Below are positions 8,432-17,786 of a DNA stretch of 64,000 nt, one piece after another. The position numbers and the translations under genes were made by a program. The notes under the pieces were generated by a model. It was given only the letters and a program-made list of their open reading frames with translations. It was not told the DNA's origin and made no database searches. Source of the DNA: Flavobacteria bacterium BBFL7 (lineage in GTDB: Bacteria > Bacteroidota > Bacteroidia > Flavobacteriales > Flavobacteriaceae); assembly GCA_000153385.1 (NCBI GenBank), contig CH672374.1, positions 1 through 64,000 of the forward strand, given 5' to 3'. Positions within the stretch are counted from its first letter, which is position 1. Every line of letters begins with the position of its first letter.

Positions 8432-10120
8432 TTATTTACTATAATTGAACATCAAGCCCAATGGTGACTTTTTAAGTTGCTCTTTTTCTCTTTCAGTTTG
8501 TTTTATATTTTCAACCGTTTTGGGTAAATCCTTAATTTTTGGTGCATCAATTATCTGATTTAAAGCTACTGTTGAAAGCCCATATAATGGAGTTCCTAAA
8601 CAAGCAGAAGCAATCTCAACAGAGCCCATAACTAACCAAGAACCAAAATCTTTTCCTGCTATTTTCCACTTTTTGCTTGTTAATTTTTTTATATTTTCTT
8701 GATGTTGATTAAAAGCAAAATTCAAGTTATTAAATACTTTATGAGATGTACTTGTAAAATCAAATTGATTCGCATTTACTAATTCATCAATCCCTTTTAG
8801 TAGAATTTCTCTAATTTCATTAATTGCACCATTTTTTCTTAATTCTATAAGACCTTTGGGTGGAATTTTTCCAATCCATTGTAATTTAGAACTGTCAAGA
8901 CCATTTAATCCTTTTACAATATGAAGTTTAGAATAATCTTTATCAGGGTAAGTTCTTTCAGAATCATATTCTAATTTCCATTTGAAATATTCCCAAGAAG
9001 TTGGTGCGTCAATTAGTGGAATTCCACCTACTTTGGATGATTTTAATAGTAGTTCGTTACAAACACTCATTCTACCAAATCCCATCATTGAAACTAAAAC
9101 CCCAGGATTATTAGTTCTCATAGCTTTTGCAGAATCACTTTCTGTATGATTTTTTATTTGTAGTTCTAAAGAATCTTTAAACTCTGTGTCAAATAATACA
9201 CGATTTCGGTCTTTTATTTCATTAGTTACTTTTTCTATAGTATCTAGGCTTTTTCCAAAATCTAAAAGTTCATCTATACTTTCAAATTTTCTGTCGAAAA
9301 CTTTTCCAGCGTGATAAAGTGCATCTTTTTCTCCTAGTTTTGATATTTTTTCATACGCAAATTCATCCATCATTTCTTTATCTGGAAGTATTGCTACTAT
9401 TGGTTTATCAAGTTCTGCTAATGCAAGTTCTTTGTACTGTAAGGTATTTAAGGCGTGTTTTAGTAAATAATATACTCTTTGCTTTTTATCCCAAACCTTA
9501 AACATATGTCTTGACCGTATAAATGGGCAAGGAAGTATTATTGTATCTGTATAAATTCCACATTTAGAAGCTATGTTTTCTTCATTAGATGGAAATAAAT
9601 CTCCACCAAATACGGCTTTAATTGAATCGTAATCATCTTCAAGGTGCAAGTAGCCTGATTCAGCAACCAATTCCCAAAATTCCTCAAGGTATTTTAAAAT
9701 AGGATTTATAACTTCATCTAAATGGTCTATTGATTGTTCTCCATATGCAATAACATTTGCCACTTGATGTGGTGAAACATTATTTTCTAGCATTATCTTA
9801 TAAAAATGATTAAAGTTGCCTTCGATTCTATTGAAATACCCTTCTTGAATTTGTTCAAGGGAAATGGCACTTTTCATTTTATCTCTATGGTCAACTTGTT
9901 CTATAACCAAAGCGAGTGACCTAATTCTACCATCTACAGTTTCTAATATTGGTTCTCCTTTTGAGTCAAAGCGAATTTTTCGAAAACTTTCCTCAAAATT
10001 AACTGCATCTTCTTTATTTACGATATTTATTTTTTTATCGCCTTTTTCAAGATATTCTTTTAAAATTAGAACTCTAGCTTTTACTCTTTTTTCGTATTCT
10101 TTTTCTTCTTTAGATTTCAT
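8432..10120 (-). CDS. large soluble protein of unknown function
   Basis: 562 residues, not recognised. No signal peptide. The N-terminal half is helical and charged (KSKEEKEYEKRVKARV..., then a segment with SPHQVANVIAYGEQSIDHLDEV). A middle region contains a possible nucleotide- or metal-binding section (FGGDLFPSNEEN, TIILPCPFIRSRHMFKVWD), followed by MGFGRMSVCNELLL. A hydrophobic stretch near 510-535 (GSWLVMGSVEIASACLG) could be a membrane anchor or buried helix. It is the first gene of a possible three-gene transcription unit with 7733 and the reverse transcriptase. Tag GTGCATA/TATGCAC. Confidence 0.65.
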   Translation of the reverse strand: MKSKEEKEYEKRVKARVLILKEYLEKGDKKINIVNKEDAVNFEESFRKIRFDSKGEPILETVDGRIRSLALVIEQVDHRDKMKSAISLEQIQEGYFNRIEGNFNHFYKIMLENNVSPHQVANVIAYGEQSIDHLDEVINPILKYLEEFWELVAESGYLHLEDDYDSIKAVFGGDLFPSNEENIASKCGIYTDTIILPCPFIRSRHMFKVWDKKQRVYYLLKHALNTLQYKELALAELDKPIVAILPDKEMMDEFAYEKISKLGEKDALYHAGKVFDRKFESIDELLDFGKSLDTIEKVTNEIKDRNRVLFDTEFKDSLELQIKNHTESDSAKAMRTNNPGVLVSMMGFGRMSVCNELLLKSSKVGGIPLIDAPTSWEYFKWKLEYDSERTYPDKDYSKLHIVKGLNGLDSSKLQWIGKIPPKGLIELRKNGAINEIREILLKGIDELVNANQFDFTSTSHKVFNNLNFAFNQHQENIKKLTSKKWKIAGKDFGSWLVMGSVEIASACLGTPLYGLSTVALNQIIDAPKIKDLPKTVENIKQTEREKEQLKKSPLGLMFNYSK

Positions 10121-10161
10121 TCATTAATTAGCTAGATTTCGATTGAGTGGTTATTATGCAC

Positions 10162-10576
10162 AATGGCAAAGGTATAAGGCGAGTGAGGCGTTTTAGCCGG
10201 TATGCGTTGACCTTTTGGTTGTTGGTTATTGGTTGTGAAGTTACTGAATTTATGAATGATCACAGCCTCGCTATAAGCCTTTAAAACGTCTCAATCGCCA
10301 TTATACAACGTTCTTGTTTGTTTCCTAGCGGCTGGCGTGTATTGTGTAAGTACAAGAAGCCAATTGCTCAAGAGGTTTTACAGCTTTGCCATTGATTGTC
10401 TCCGACGAGCGCAGCGAGAGGAAGACAGTTGAGTAGATTGGGAGACTTGTGATTTATAATTACTATGGCTGGTTGATCTTTTGCAGCGTTATTGCAGTTC
10501 TATAGTTTCTAATCCCAAGTGAGTAATTATAAATTACAAAAGCGAAAACCTACGGCCGCAGGCAATGGACTAGAAC
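10162..10576 (-). repeat. non-coding module A+B, copy 5 (long form)
   Basis: Part A 10162-10309, part B 10310-10576. Differs in A (CTGAATTTATGAATGATC) and carries GTAGATTGGG in B. The TACCTTTG box is unchanged. Confidence 0.75.
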
Positions 10577-10698
10577 GGTCTAGTGTATGATTTCGTTGCG
10601 TGTTTAAGCAATAAAGTTAGCAAACAAATCACAGATAGAAAATTCCAGCGGAATTTTCGTAAGTAAGCTCTAAATAGCAATGAATTATACACGTTGTT
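10574..10698 (-). other. attC-like cassette site, short type
   Basis: Inverted repeat AACGGTCTAGTGTATG...CACGTTGTT with central hairpin GAAAATTCC-AGC-GGAATTTTC. Confidence 0.65.
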
Positions 10699-10713
10699 CT
10701 ACGCAGTTTTTAT

Positions 10714-11760
10714 TCAGTAGATGGTTCTGTCGTAAATGTAAATCCCCTTTTGTCCGAAACTTAATTCTCTATAAAATTCGTGTTTCGGGTCAACAAAATC
10801 AATTCTTATTTCTCGAAAAGCCTTTTTCAAAATCCGTTTACATTTTTTGTAATCTTTGTCGGAAAGCCTTTCCCAAAATCCCATATCGACTTTCATATTT
10901 TTTAGTTTACCATTTTTTGAAAAAGTTAAACTATAATCATCATAACAATTCAATTCTGTCGAGTTCGGGATTAACTCATTTAGTTTAAATTCCAGATAAT
11001 TGTCGATTGTATCTTTAATTGATTTTTTGTAATCTCTGATGGGTTTCCCATTTCTCCAACCTTCGCTTTGTTTGTCAGTCATTATATACATATTAATCCA
11101 ACCATCTATTGTGTATGATTTCCCTTTTGGAAGCCGACTTGTAAAATTATCATAGGATTCCTTTAAGCCAAGTATTTCTTGTAAAGTATCTGTTGTTTTT
11201 TTTATTTTAATTACAAAATCCAAACTGTCTTTTTGATTTTTTGCACAGGTATACGATTTGTGATGGAAACTTGTTTTAACTTTATAATCAAAAGTTATTG
11301 CACCACAATCCGTCCATCCAAAACTCCAATTATTGATTAAACTGTCTGTTGGTATGGAATATGATTTTTCAGTCAAAATTAATTGTCCTGCTTTTGTCGC
11401 TTCCGAATTTGAAATTTCTTTTTTCTCAAATAAATAATTGAAAGCACGAGAATCTTTTCCGTAATCAGTTTTTACTGTTTTATTTTCTTGAATTATATTT
11501 ATTATTCGTCCCTTAAAGTCAATTCCGTTATCACTATATAAGTCAATTATTTGGCTTGATTTCTCATAACGAAAATGATATTCTGAAGTTGAGAGATTTA
11601 AAGAGTCAATTCCGAAATAGTACTTATTCCGTTCATTTTGGGATGAGTTATTCCAAGAATAGTTATCATTCAGTAGTTTTCTTTGAAATTCGTTTTGAGA
11701 TATTGCAATGACGCTGAATAGAAAACATAATATGGTTAGTAAAGATTTGTGAAATTTCAT
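10714..11760 (-). CDS. secreted hypothetical protein
   Basis: 348 residues with a clear signal peptide (MKFHKSLLTILCFLFSVIAIS, then Q). The mature part is rich in Lys, Asp and aromatic residues. The last 90 residues (KLNELIPNSTELNCYDDYSL... then KCKRILKKAFREIRIDF) look like a small alpha/beta domain reminiscent of TonB C-terminal-like domains, but the match is weak. It has no module in front; its cassette instead contains about 120 bp of its own upstream sequence with a promoter-like pair. Tag CTACGCA/TGCGTAG. Confidence 0.65.
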   Translation of the reverse strand: MKFHKSLLTILCFLFSVIAISQNEFQRKLLNDNYSWNNSSQNERNKYYFGIDSLNLSTSEYHFRYEKSSQIIDLYSDNGIDFKGRIINIIQENKTVKTDYGKDSRAFNYLFEKKEISNSEATKAGQLILTEKSYSIPTDSLINNWSFGWTDCGAITFDYKVKTSFHHKSYTCAKNQKDSLDFVIKIKKTTDTLQEILGLKESYDNFTSRLPKGKSYTIDGWINMYIMTDKQSEGWRNGKPIRDYKKSIKDTIDNYLEFKLNELIPNSTELNCYDDYSLTFSKNGKLKNMKVDMGFWERLSDKDYKKCKRILKKAFREIRIDFVDPKHEFYRELSFGQKGIYIYDRTIY

Positions 11761-11845
11761 ATGTTTCTGATTAGTTCAATTCTAAACTAATTCATTTTGA
11801 TTTTGGGTTAAAACATCAATTAGTAAATAGTCAATTTCAGTGAGG

Positions 11846-11873
11846 CAAATACTTACTTTGGTTAGTTTGTCAA
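11846..11873 (-). promoter_or_regulatory. candidate promoter inside the cassette of the gene at 10714
   Basis: On the minus strand TTGAC (11873-11869) is followed after 17 bases by AGTATTTG (ending 11846), one base off the TAnnTTTG -7 box. It lies about 85 bases before the ATG, in a cassette that lacks the module. Confidence 0.4.
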
Positions 11874-11882
11874 ATTGCGTAG

Positions 11883-12007
11883 AACGTGTTTGTATATGGT
11901 TTGTTGCGTGGTTTAAGCAACTAATTTAGTAAATAATTACAGACCAAGAAAGTCCGCGAGGACTTTCGTAAGTAAGCTATAACTAGCAATGAATTATACA
12001 CGGTGTT
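11883..12007 (-). other. attC-like cassette site, short type
   Basis: Inverted repeat AACGTGTTTG...CGGTGTT, nearly the same sequence as the site at 204. Central hairpin GAAAGTCC-GCGA-GGACTTTC. Confidence 0.65.
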
Positions 12008-12018
12008 GTAGCCAGTTT

Positions 12019-12798
12019 TTATTCTTTTATTAATATTTTTTTAGATGTAATTTCGCCAACACTATCAATTACATAAATAGCTTTCAATTTGCCTTTTTCG
12101 GTGTACGTTTTCATTTCTCCAATTGGCTTATCTATATTCCATTGTCCTTCTACGGATAATTTTCCATTCTCAAAATATTCTCTTAATACTCCAATTTTTT
12201 CTCCATTCACGTAACTAATCTGCGAGGCGACATTTCCATTTTCCCAATATTGAGTAGTTAGTCCATTTTCTATTCCGTTTACAAGAACACTTTTGGCTTT
12301 AACCTTTCCATTTGGGAAGTAATCTTTTATAAGTCCATTTGGTTTTCCGTCTGCAAAATTTATCTCTTGTTGAAGTTTTCCAGTTTCATAATAATATTCC
12401 CATTTGCCAGTTTCTTTTCCAGCTTTGTAGTTACCTTTTGAAGCAAAATTTCCATTATCATAAAACTGCTCCCAATATCCGATTTTTTCATCCTTTTCTA
12501 ATTCTCCTTTTGAAAGTAATTTTCCATTTTCGTGATAATATTTCCAATCTCCATAGCGTATAGATTTTTCCAAATCTCCTTTAACACTTCCTTCTCCCAT
12601 TATTTCACCATTTTCGTGATATAATATTGTACTTCCTTTGACAATATCTCCAACTTTATAAGTTGTTCTATCTTCCTTTATAACGGTGTTCTCTTTATCA
12701 TAATACAATTTAAGATTAGTGACATTTGCTTTATCACTCAAATCAAATTGACAAGAAAGAAAAAAGAGTGAAATTAAAATGAGGATTATTCTATTCAT
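12019..12798 (-). CDS. YwqK-like MORN-repeat lipoprotein
   Basis: 259 residues from the ATG at 12798 (a TTG five codons upstream also keeps frame). The N-terminus MNRIILILISLFFLSC is a lipoprotein signal with Cys at about 16. Eight or so repeats of about 23 residues follow with the pattern Y-(Y/F)-x-N-G-K/N-...-G-x-(W/Y), e.g. WKYYHENGKLLSKGE and WEQFYDNGNFASKG. These are the MORN-type repeats annotated as YwqK-family, sometimes called antitoxin of a toxin-antitoxin pair although that role is poorly founded. No partner toxin adjoins it. Tag GTAGCCA/TGGCTAC. Confidence 0.8.
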   Translation of the reverse strand: MNRIILILISLFFLSCQFDLSDKANVTNLKLYYDKENTVIKEDRTTYKVGDIVKGSTILYHENGEIMGEGSVKGDLEKSIRYGDWKYYHENGKLLSKGELEKDEKIGYWEQFYDNGNFASKGNYKAGKETGKWEYYYETGKLQQEINFADGKPNGLIKDYFPNGKVKAKSVLVNGIENGLTTQYWENGNVASQISYVNGEKIGVLREYFENGKLSVEGQWNIDKPIGEMKTYTEKGKLKAIYVIDSVGEITSKKILIKE

Positions 12799-12822
12799 TT
12801 GGGTTTTTCTCAAATTGGCTAC

Positions 12823-13012
12823 AACGTTTGTGTATATGACTCGTAGCGTGTAAATTAAGTAAATAATTTCAGATTAAGCACAAGCTAGATTTTTAAATTT
12901 TACTATTTATCTTTTTTATTGGAAAGTCGTCAAATTTAAAAATTTGGCGACTTTCCAAATACGCTTTAACTTCGTTTAAGCAACTAATTAGCTATGAGTT
13001 ATATATTTTGTT
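12823..13012 (-). other. attC-like cassette site, long type
   Basis: About 190 bp from AACGTTTG to TTTTGTT. The central stem pairs GCTAGATTTTTAAATTT with AAATTTAAAAATTTGGC. It directly separates two genes with no module. Confidence 0.65.
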
Positions 13013-13023
13013 GTAAACAGTTT

Positions 13024-13830
13024 TTAACGATTTCTAAAGTGAAAATCATTATTGACTTCGTTCTTTTCGTAAAAACTTCTTATGATTCCTGTCAATTCAT
13101 CCATATCAAAAATTTCATTTTCGTAAATAGTTATTTCACCAGTTGATGTTTTAATTATCGTTTCTTTTTTGACTGTTGGCATTTTACCTAAAACAGTATG
13201 TTTATAATCATTTTCTTCTTCATATCTATATTCTATGGTCATTTTATGAGAGTTCCCAAGACATTGTAAATAGTCACCTTTTTCGTTTTCTAATATCAAA
13301 AAGCTGATATTTTCTCCATCTAATTTTGTAATTACTTTATGTATCTCATTCCAAGAAGGTTCTATTAACTCCTTGTAATTGGATATTCCGCCAAATGAAA
13401 ATTTTTTTTTATTGTGAGCTTTCACTTCTCGATAATTATCATATTTATCTGGCATATAAATTTTTCCATCTCCACTTGCATTATAAAATCCAACTTTATG
13501 TTTTTTTGCCAATTCCAACATTCTCGGATACACTTTTTCAGCCATTGACCATTTAAACCCAGAGTAAATCATATCTTTTCCGATACTGTAATCAGTTATT
13601 TCTTCATCGTCAATTCGGTCATCAATGTCAATAGGTGCGTGAGGTCCATTCATTGCAGGAAAATCAGTTATCATTTCCATAAACCAATTTTTCAATTCAA
13701 TCGAAGTTATTTTTGGGTCATCATAGGAATGATTTTCTCCCCATTCAGTTTGTTGGCCATACCATTCCAAAAAATCATACTCAGATTTTGGTGCTGTTTT
13801 AGGATTAAAAACCATTAAATCATAACTCAT
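13024..13830 (-). CDS. hypothetical protein of the MSYDLMVF type
   Basis: 268 residues with no signal peptide. The start MSYDLMVFNPKTAP and the following EFLEWYGQQTEWGE-like segment recur in widespread bacterial proteins of unknown function that I know only as a hypothetical family. A C-terminal part from about 150 (WNEIHKVITKLDG, LILENEKGDYLQCLG, ETIIKTSTGEITIYENEIFD) resembles immunity-protein folds of polymorphic toxin systems, which is a weak hint. It is a single-gene cassette with the short-form module upstream. Tag GTAAACA/TGTTTAC. Confidence 0.65.
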   Translation of the reverse strand: MSYDLMVFNPKTAPKSEYDFLEWYGQQTEWGENHSYDDPKITSIELKNWFMEMITDFPAMNGPHAPIDIDDRIDDEEITDYSIGKDMIYSGFKWSMAEKVYPRMLELAKKHKVGFYNASGDGKIYMPDKYDNYREVKAHNKKKFSFGGISNYKELIEPSWNEIHKVITKLDGENISFLILENEKGDYLQCLGNSHKMTIEYRYEEENDYKHTVLGKMPTVKKETIIKTSTGEITIYENEIFDMDELTGIIRSFYEKNEVNNDFHFRNR

Positions 13831-13858
13831 AGTTTCTCAGTTTCTTTAAATTGTTTAC

Positions 13859-14246
13859 AATGGCAAAGGTATAAGGCGAGTGAGGCGTTTTAGCCGGTAC
13901 GCGTTGGCCTTTTGGTTGTTGGTTATTGGTTGTGAAGTTACAGATTTTTGGAATAATCACAGCCTCGCTATAAGCCTTTAAAACGTCTCAATCGCCATTA
14001 TACAACGTTCTTGTTTGTTTCCTAGCGGCTGGCGTGTATTGTGTAAGTACAAGCTGACTGTTGCTCAAGAGGTTTTACAGCTTTGCCATTCTAGTCCATT
14101 GAGTAGGTTGGGAGACTTGTGATTTATAATTACTAAAGCTGGTTGATCTTTTGCAGTGATATTGCAGTTCTATAGTTTCTAATCCCAAGAGTGTAATTAT
14201 AAATTACAAAAGCGAAAACCTACGGCCGCAGGCAATGGACTAGAAC
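13859..14246 (-). repeat. non-coding module A+B, copy 6 (short form)
   Basis: Part A 13859-14006, part B 14007-14246 (240 bp). In B an 8-base CTAGTCCA replaces the 35-base GC-rich hairpin of the long form. This makes B's inner end ATTCTAGTCCATT complementary to its outer end AATGGACTAGAAC, the same tag arrangement seen around genes. Confidence 0.75.
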
Positions 14247-14429
14247 GTTAAATATATGGCAAGTTGGGCAGAAAACAAGCAATTACTTTCTGTTTAGCAC
14301 AAGCCAAATTTTTTGCATTTTGTTTTAACTTTTCTTTTTTAATACCAAATCAAAAGATTTGGGGACTTAGCAAATAGACACTAACTTTTCGATTAAACAC
14401 TAATCGCCCAATTTGCTATATATAGTGTT
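14244..14429 (-). other. attC-like cassette site, long type, divergent
   Basis: About 186 bp from AACGTTAAATATATGGC to GCTATATATAGTGTT. The inner stem pairs CCAAATTTTTTG with CAAAAGATTTGG. It differs most from the other long sites but keeps the same plan. Confidence 0.6.
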
Positions 14430-14564
14430 ACAAGCTGGCTTTCTGTTCACTTTTATAGTATTCTTTTTTCGCTCTTTTCTGTTTATAGTAAGCAAAAAAA
14501 ATCAAGGATAAAGGGAAAAATAAAATTATTAAAATCCATTTTAAAATGTTCAAAATCATATTCA

Positions 14565-15338
14565 TTATCCAATAATTGAGTACATATAAATCAGGTTCAT
14601 TGCTATTGTTAATCCAATAGTCACAAACATTGTCTGTTTAGAGATTTTATAAATATTTCGGATATTTTCTTTACTAATTAGCCATAATGTTCCACCAAAA
14701 AACACCAAAGTCATTATATAGGTAATTGGCGAAACTGTTGGGAATAATGATTCAAGTGCAGGTATTCCTGAAGGTTGTCTACCTAAATTCATAAAAAATA
14801 GTCCGATAGTTGTGATTGCGGAATAACTCAAAAATATTGATAACAAAATCCAACCACTTTTTTTTCGCGTCCAAAATAGGAGAACCGCAAGAGGTAATAC
14901 AATGAGAGGAAAGAAATATTCAACCATACTTATGTCCCATTTTGCTCCACTATCAGTAAACATATATCTAAACATTTCAAATTCTTTGAAAATTCTATAA
15001 ACTGCAATTCCAGCAAAAATTAGAGTTGTAAATCTTATAATTTTTTCTGGTGTTTGAATTCCGTTTTGAATAGGATTGATTGTGTCAAAAAGAGTAGAAG
15101 CACCTTCCTTTATTTTTTCCTCTTGATGTTTACGCTTTTTAGTTTCTAATTTCTTTTTTTCTTCTTGCTTATCAATTTCAGTTTTAGCTTGGTTTAATTC
15201 TTCTATTGATAATTTTCGACTATCAATTTCCGCTTTGGCAGTTTCTACAGCAATTGGATTATACTTGTCAGATTCCGCTATAATTTTTAAAAGTTCGGAA
15301 TTAGATAAGTTTTTATAAAGTTCTGTAAATTCAGTCAT
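14565..15338 (-). CDS. membrane protein with charged N-terminal coiled coil
   Basis: 257 residues from the ATG (MTEFTELYKNLSNSELL). An upstream TTG frame begins inside the module and is rejected. Residues 1-60 resemble the short helical NSELLKIIxxxDKY segment seen in many Bacteroidetes proteins; residues 60-85 are a very charged helix (KQEEKKKLETKKRKHQEEK). Then come five likely membrane helices between about 105 and 255. Function unknown. About 135 bases between stop codon and site edge also hold a small Lys/Phe-rich reading frame, too weak to call. Tag ACAAGC/GCTTGT. Confidence 0.65.
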   Translation of the reverse strand: MTEFTELYKNLSNSELLKIIAESDKYNPIAVETAKAEIDSRKLSIEELNQAKTEIDKQEEKKKLETKKRKHQEEKIKEGASTLFDTINPIQNGIQTPEKIIRFTTLIFAGIAVYRIFKEFEMFRYMFTDSGAKWDISMVEYFFPLIVLPLAVLLFWTRKKSGWILLSIFLSYSAITTIGLFFMNLGRQPSGIPALESLFPTVSPITYIMTLVFFGGTLWLISKENIRNIYKISKQTMFVTIGLTIAMNLIYMYSIIG

Positions 15339-15363
15339 TAATTGATTTTTTCTGCTTGCTTGT

Positions 15364-15778
15364 AATGGCAAAGGTATAAGGCGAGTGAGGCGTTTTAGCC
15401 GGTACGCGTTGGCCTTTTGGTTGTTGGTTATTGGTTGTGAAGTTACAGATTTTTGGAATAATCACAGCCTCGCTATAAGCCTTTAAAACGTCTCAATCGC
15501 CATTATACAACGTTCTTGTTTGTTTCCTAGCGGCTGGCGTGTATTGTGTAAGTACAAGCAGACTGTTGCTCAAGAGGTTTTACAGCTTTGCCATTGATTG
15601 TCTCTGACGAGCGCAGCGAGAGGAAGACAGTTGAGTAGGTTGGGAGACTTGTGATTTATAATTACTAAGGCTGGTTGATCTTTCGCAGCGTTATTGCAGT
15701 CTCATTGTTTCTAATCCCAAGAGTGTAATTATAAATTACAAAAGCGAAAACCTACGGCCGCAGGCAATGGACTAGAAC
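15364..15778 (-). repeat. non-coding module A+B, copy 7 (long form)
   Basis: Part A 15364-15511, part B 15512-15778. The inner loop differs from the other copies (CTAAGGCTGG, GTCTCATTG). Confidence 0.75.
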
Positions 15779-15902
15779 GGTCTTGTGTATGGTTAGTTGC
15801 GTGTTTCAGCAACTAATTTAGTAAACAAAAACGAACGCGAGAAAATTCCGAAGGAATTTTCCAAATAAGCACTTGCCCAAGCAATTAATTATACACGTTG
15901 TT
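15776..15902 (-). other. attC-like cassette site, short type
   Basis: Inverted repeat AACGGTCTTGTGTATGG...TACACGTTGTT with central hairpin GAAAATTCC-GAA-GGAATTTTC. Confidence 0.65.
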
Positions 15903-15913
15903 GTGTGTAGTTT

Positions 15914-16294
15914 TTATTCAGCTTTTTTTAGTTTCCACTTTCCGTTTTTTATTTCGGTCAGTTTGTTTTCGTTTATTTTCCATTCCGAATTTTTGAATAC
16001 AATCCAAGTTGCACTTGAGAGAGCATAAGTCAAACTATCGGTTCCGTTTAGGGTTTTAGAATTCAAAATCAGAGTGTCTTTCGAGTTTTTCCACGTTCCT
16101 TGAGTAAAATCCGAACTGTGTCCTTTTCTTATCCAAAACTTAAATTCGTTATTATCAGTCAATCTTAATTCAATTCCAGCGTTTGTTTTTCCAATTCCAA
16201 CATATTTTCCATTTAGCGATTCCGAGTTTAAATTCAGATGTTGAGTTTTACAACTGATAAAAGTCAGAAATAATATTCCGAGTAATAATTTCAT
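15914..16294 (-). CDS. small lipoprotein of unknown function
   Basis: 126 residues. MKLLLGILFLTFISC is a lipoprotein signal with Cys at 15. The mature part (LNGKYVGIGKTNAGIELRL, FTQGTWKNSKDTLIL) looks like a small beta-barrel of the lipocalin/META-like kind common in flavobacterial lipoproteins; not a firm match. About 100 bp of its own upstream sequence separates it from the module and includes a perfect TATATTTG box. Tag GTGTGTA/TACACAC, the same tag as the cassette at 20328. Confidence 0.65.
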   Translation of the reverse strand: MKLLLGILFLTFISCKTQHLNLNSESLNGKYVGIGKTNAGIELRLTDNNEFKFWIRKGHSSDFTQGTWKNSKDTLILNSKTLNGTDSLTYALSSATWIVFKNSEWKINENKLTEIKNGKWKLKKAE

Positions 16295-16313
16295 TTTTTT
16301 GATTTAGTTTCTC

Positions 16314-16321
16314 AAATATAT
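16314..16321 (-). promoter_or_regulatory. TAnnTTTG -7 box for the lipoprotein gene
   Basis: The minus strand reads TATATTTG about 20 bases before the ATG of the gene at 15914. It is a perfect Bacteroidetes -7 box, so this cassette seems to have its own promoter besides the module's. Confidence 0.45.
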
Positions 16322-16400
16322 TTCAGCAATATTAGTCAGAAAAGTTATAATGAGTGAACTATGACTTTGGTTGAGTAACGAGATTCCTTAAATTACACAC

Positions 16401-16815
16401 AATGGCAAAGGTATAAGGCGAGTGAGGCGTTTTAGCCGGTACGCGTTGCCCTTTTGGTTGTTGGTTATTGGTTGTGAAGTTACAGATTTTTGGAATAATC
16501 ACAGCCTCGCTATAAGCCTTTAAAACGTCTCAATCGCCATTATACAACGTTCTTGTTTGTTTCCTAGCGGCTGGCGTGTATTGTGTAAGTACAAGCTGAC
16601 TATTGCTCAAGAGGTTTTACAGCTTTGCCATTGATTGTCTCCGACGAGCACAGCGAGAGGAAGACAGTTGAATAGGTTGGGAGACTTGTGATTTATAATT
16701 ACTAAAGCTGGTTGATCTTTCGCAGCGTTATTGCAGTGCTATAGTTTCTAATCCCAAGAGTGTAATTATAAATTACAAAAGCGAAAACCTACGGCCGCAG
16801 GCAATGGACTAGAAC
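16401..16815 (-). repeat. non-coding module A+B, copy 8 (long form)
   Basis: Part A 16401-16548, part B 16549-16815. The hairpin insert in B has GAGCACAGCG in place of GAGCGCAGCG. Confidence 0.75.
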
Positions 16816-16937
16816 GTTGTTGTATAAGGTTAGTTGCGTGTTTTAAGCAACTAATTTACTAGATTAATCACGAACGACGAAATTCCGAAGGAATTTCCCA
16901 AGTGAGCATAAACTAGCAATTAATTTTATACGGTGTT
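16813..16937 (-). other. attC-like cassette site, short type
   Basis: Inverted repeat AACGTTGTTGTATAAGG...TTTTATACGGTGTT with central hairpin GAAATTCC-GAA-GGAATTTC. Confidence 0.65.
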
Positions 16938-16950
16938 AGCCATTGTTATT

Positions 16951-17757
16951 TTATTCAAATTCAATATTCCAGTTATTTTTCAAAGATTGTAATTTCGGAA
17001 TAATGCAAGATTTTTTCTCATTTTCAGTTGAAACGAAAATAGGAACAAAATCACCTTTCTTTTTGTCGCTCATTATCGAAAAATCAGACGTGATAGATTC
17101 TCCAATTATTTTTTTTCCGTTTTTCATTTCATTTTCATAATGTACTATAATTCCTTGGCCTATATTAAATAATCCAAACCCTGATTTAGGCATCATTGAA
17201 ATAATTTTTCCTTTCTCTATTTTTCCAAACTTATATAAGTTCAATTCTTTTTTTAAATTAAAAATTGAATAAATTAAAAAAGGCAACCCAATAATTAGAA
17301 ATGGAATTGGAATAAATAGAAAGAACCAAATTGAAAAATCATAAGGTTTTAAGTCCTTAATAATAGAACTTCCATTAAATGTTTTAATTTCTATATTATC
17401 TCCGATTTTCAATTCTTCTATTTTATTTTCCTCAAGAACTTTATATTTTGAATTTATTTCCTTTCCTTTTTCTAAATAGTTGTATGAAATTATTGTTGGA
17501 TGAACACCATTATGAGAATGGTTATATTGAGTTTCAATGTCTGTGATTTTGGCATTGGTTATTCTTCCTTTAGATTTGATTAAATCAAAATCAATTTCTG
17601 GAGTGTCATTTCCGATTGATAAAAACACAATAGTTAATACACTAAAAATAAATAACGGAATTAAAGTAAATAGAAACCCAAAAAACATTGGAATTGGTCT
17701 CTTTTTTAAAATATTTAGTATAGTGGTAAATTTTACTTTTCTTGGTAGATTATTCAT
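16951..17757 (-). CDS. DUF3592-like membrane protein
   Basis: 268 residues. Membrane helices at about 25-50 and 145-172 enclose a soluble strand-rich loop (GRITNAKITDIET, ISYNYLEKGKEI), and a second soluble part at the C-terminus repeats the theme (GKIISMMPKSGFGL, VHYENEMKNGKK). This helix-loop-helix plan with strand repeats is typical of DUF3592-type proteins; function unknown. The ATG at 17757 is the only good start. Tag AGCCATT/AATGGCT. Confidence 0.65.
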   Translation of the reverse strand: MNNLPRKVKFTTILNILKKRPIPMFFGFLFTLIPLFIFSVLTIVFLSIGNDTPEIDFDLIKSKGRITNAKITDIETQYNHSHNGVHPTIISYNYLEKGKEINSKYKVLEENKIEELKIGDNIEIKTFNGSSIIKDLKPYDFSIWFFLFIPIPFLIIGLPFLIYSIFNLKKELNLYKFGKIEKGKIISMMPKSGFGLFNIGQGIIVHYENEMKNGKKIIGESITSDFSIMSDKKKGDFVPIFVSTENEKKSCIIPKLQSLKNNWNIEFE

Positions 17758-17786
17758 TCGTAAGTTTCGTTTTTCTAATAATGGCT

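Noticed and set aside
14430-14564. Small Lys/Phe-rich reading frame between the attC-like site and the gene at 14565
   Set aside because: It is short, of low complexity and lacks a good start; kept only as a remark.
15339-15371. TTG start for the gene at 14565
   Set aside because: The codon is part of the module's TACCTTTG box; an ATG 11 codons later fits the protein.
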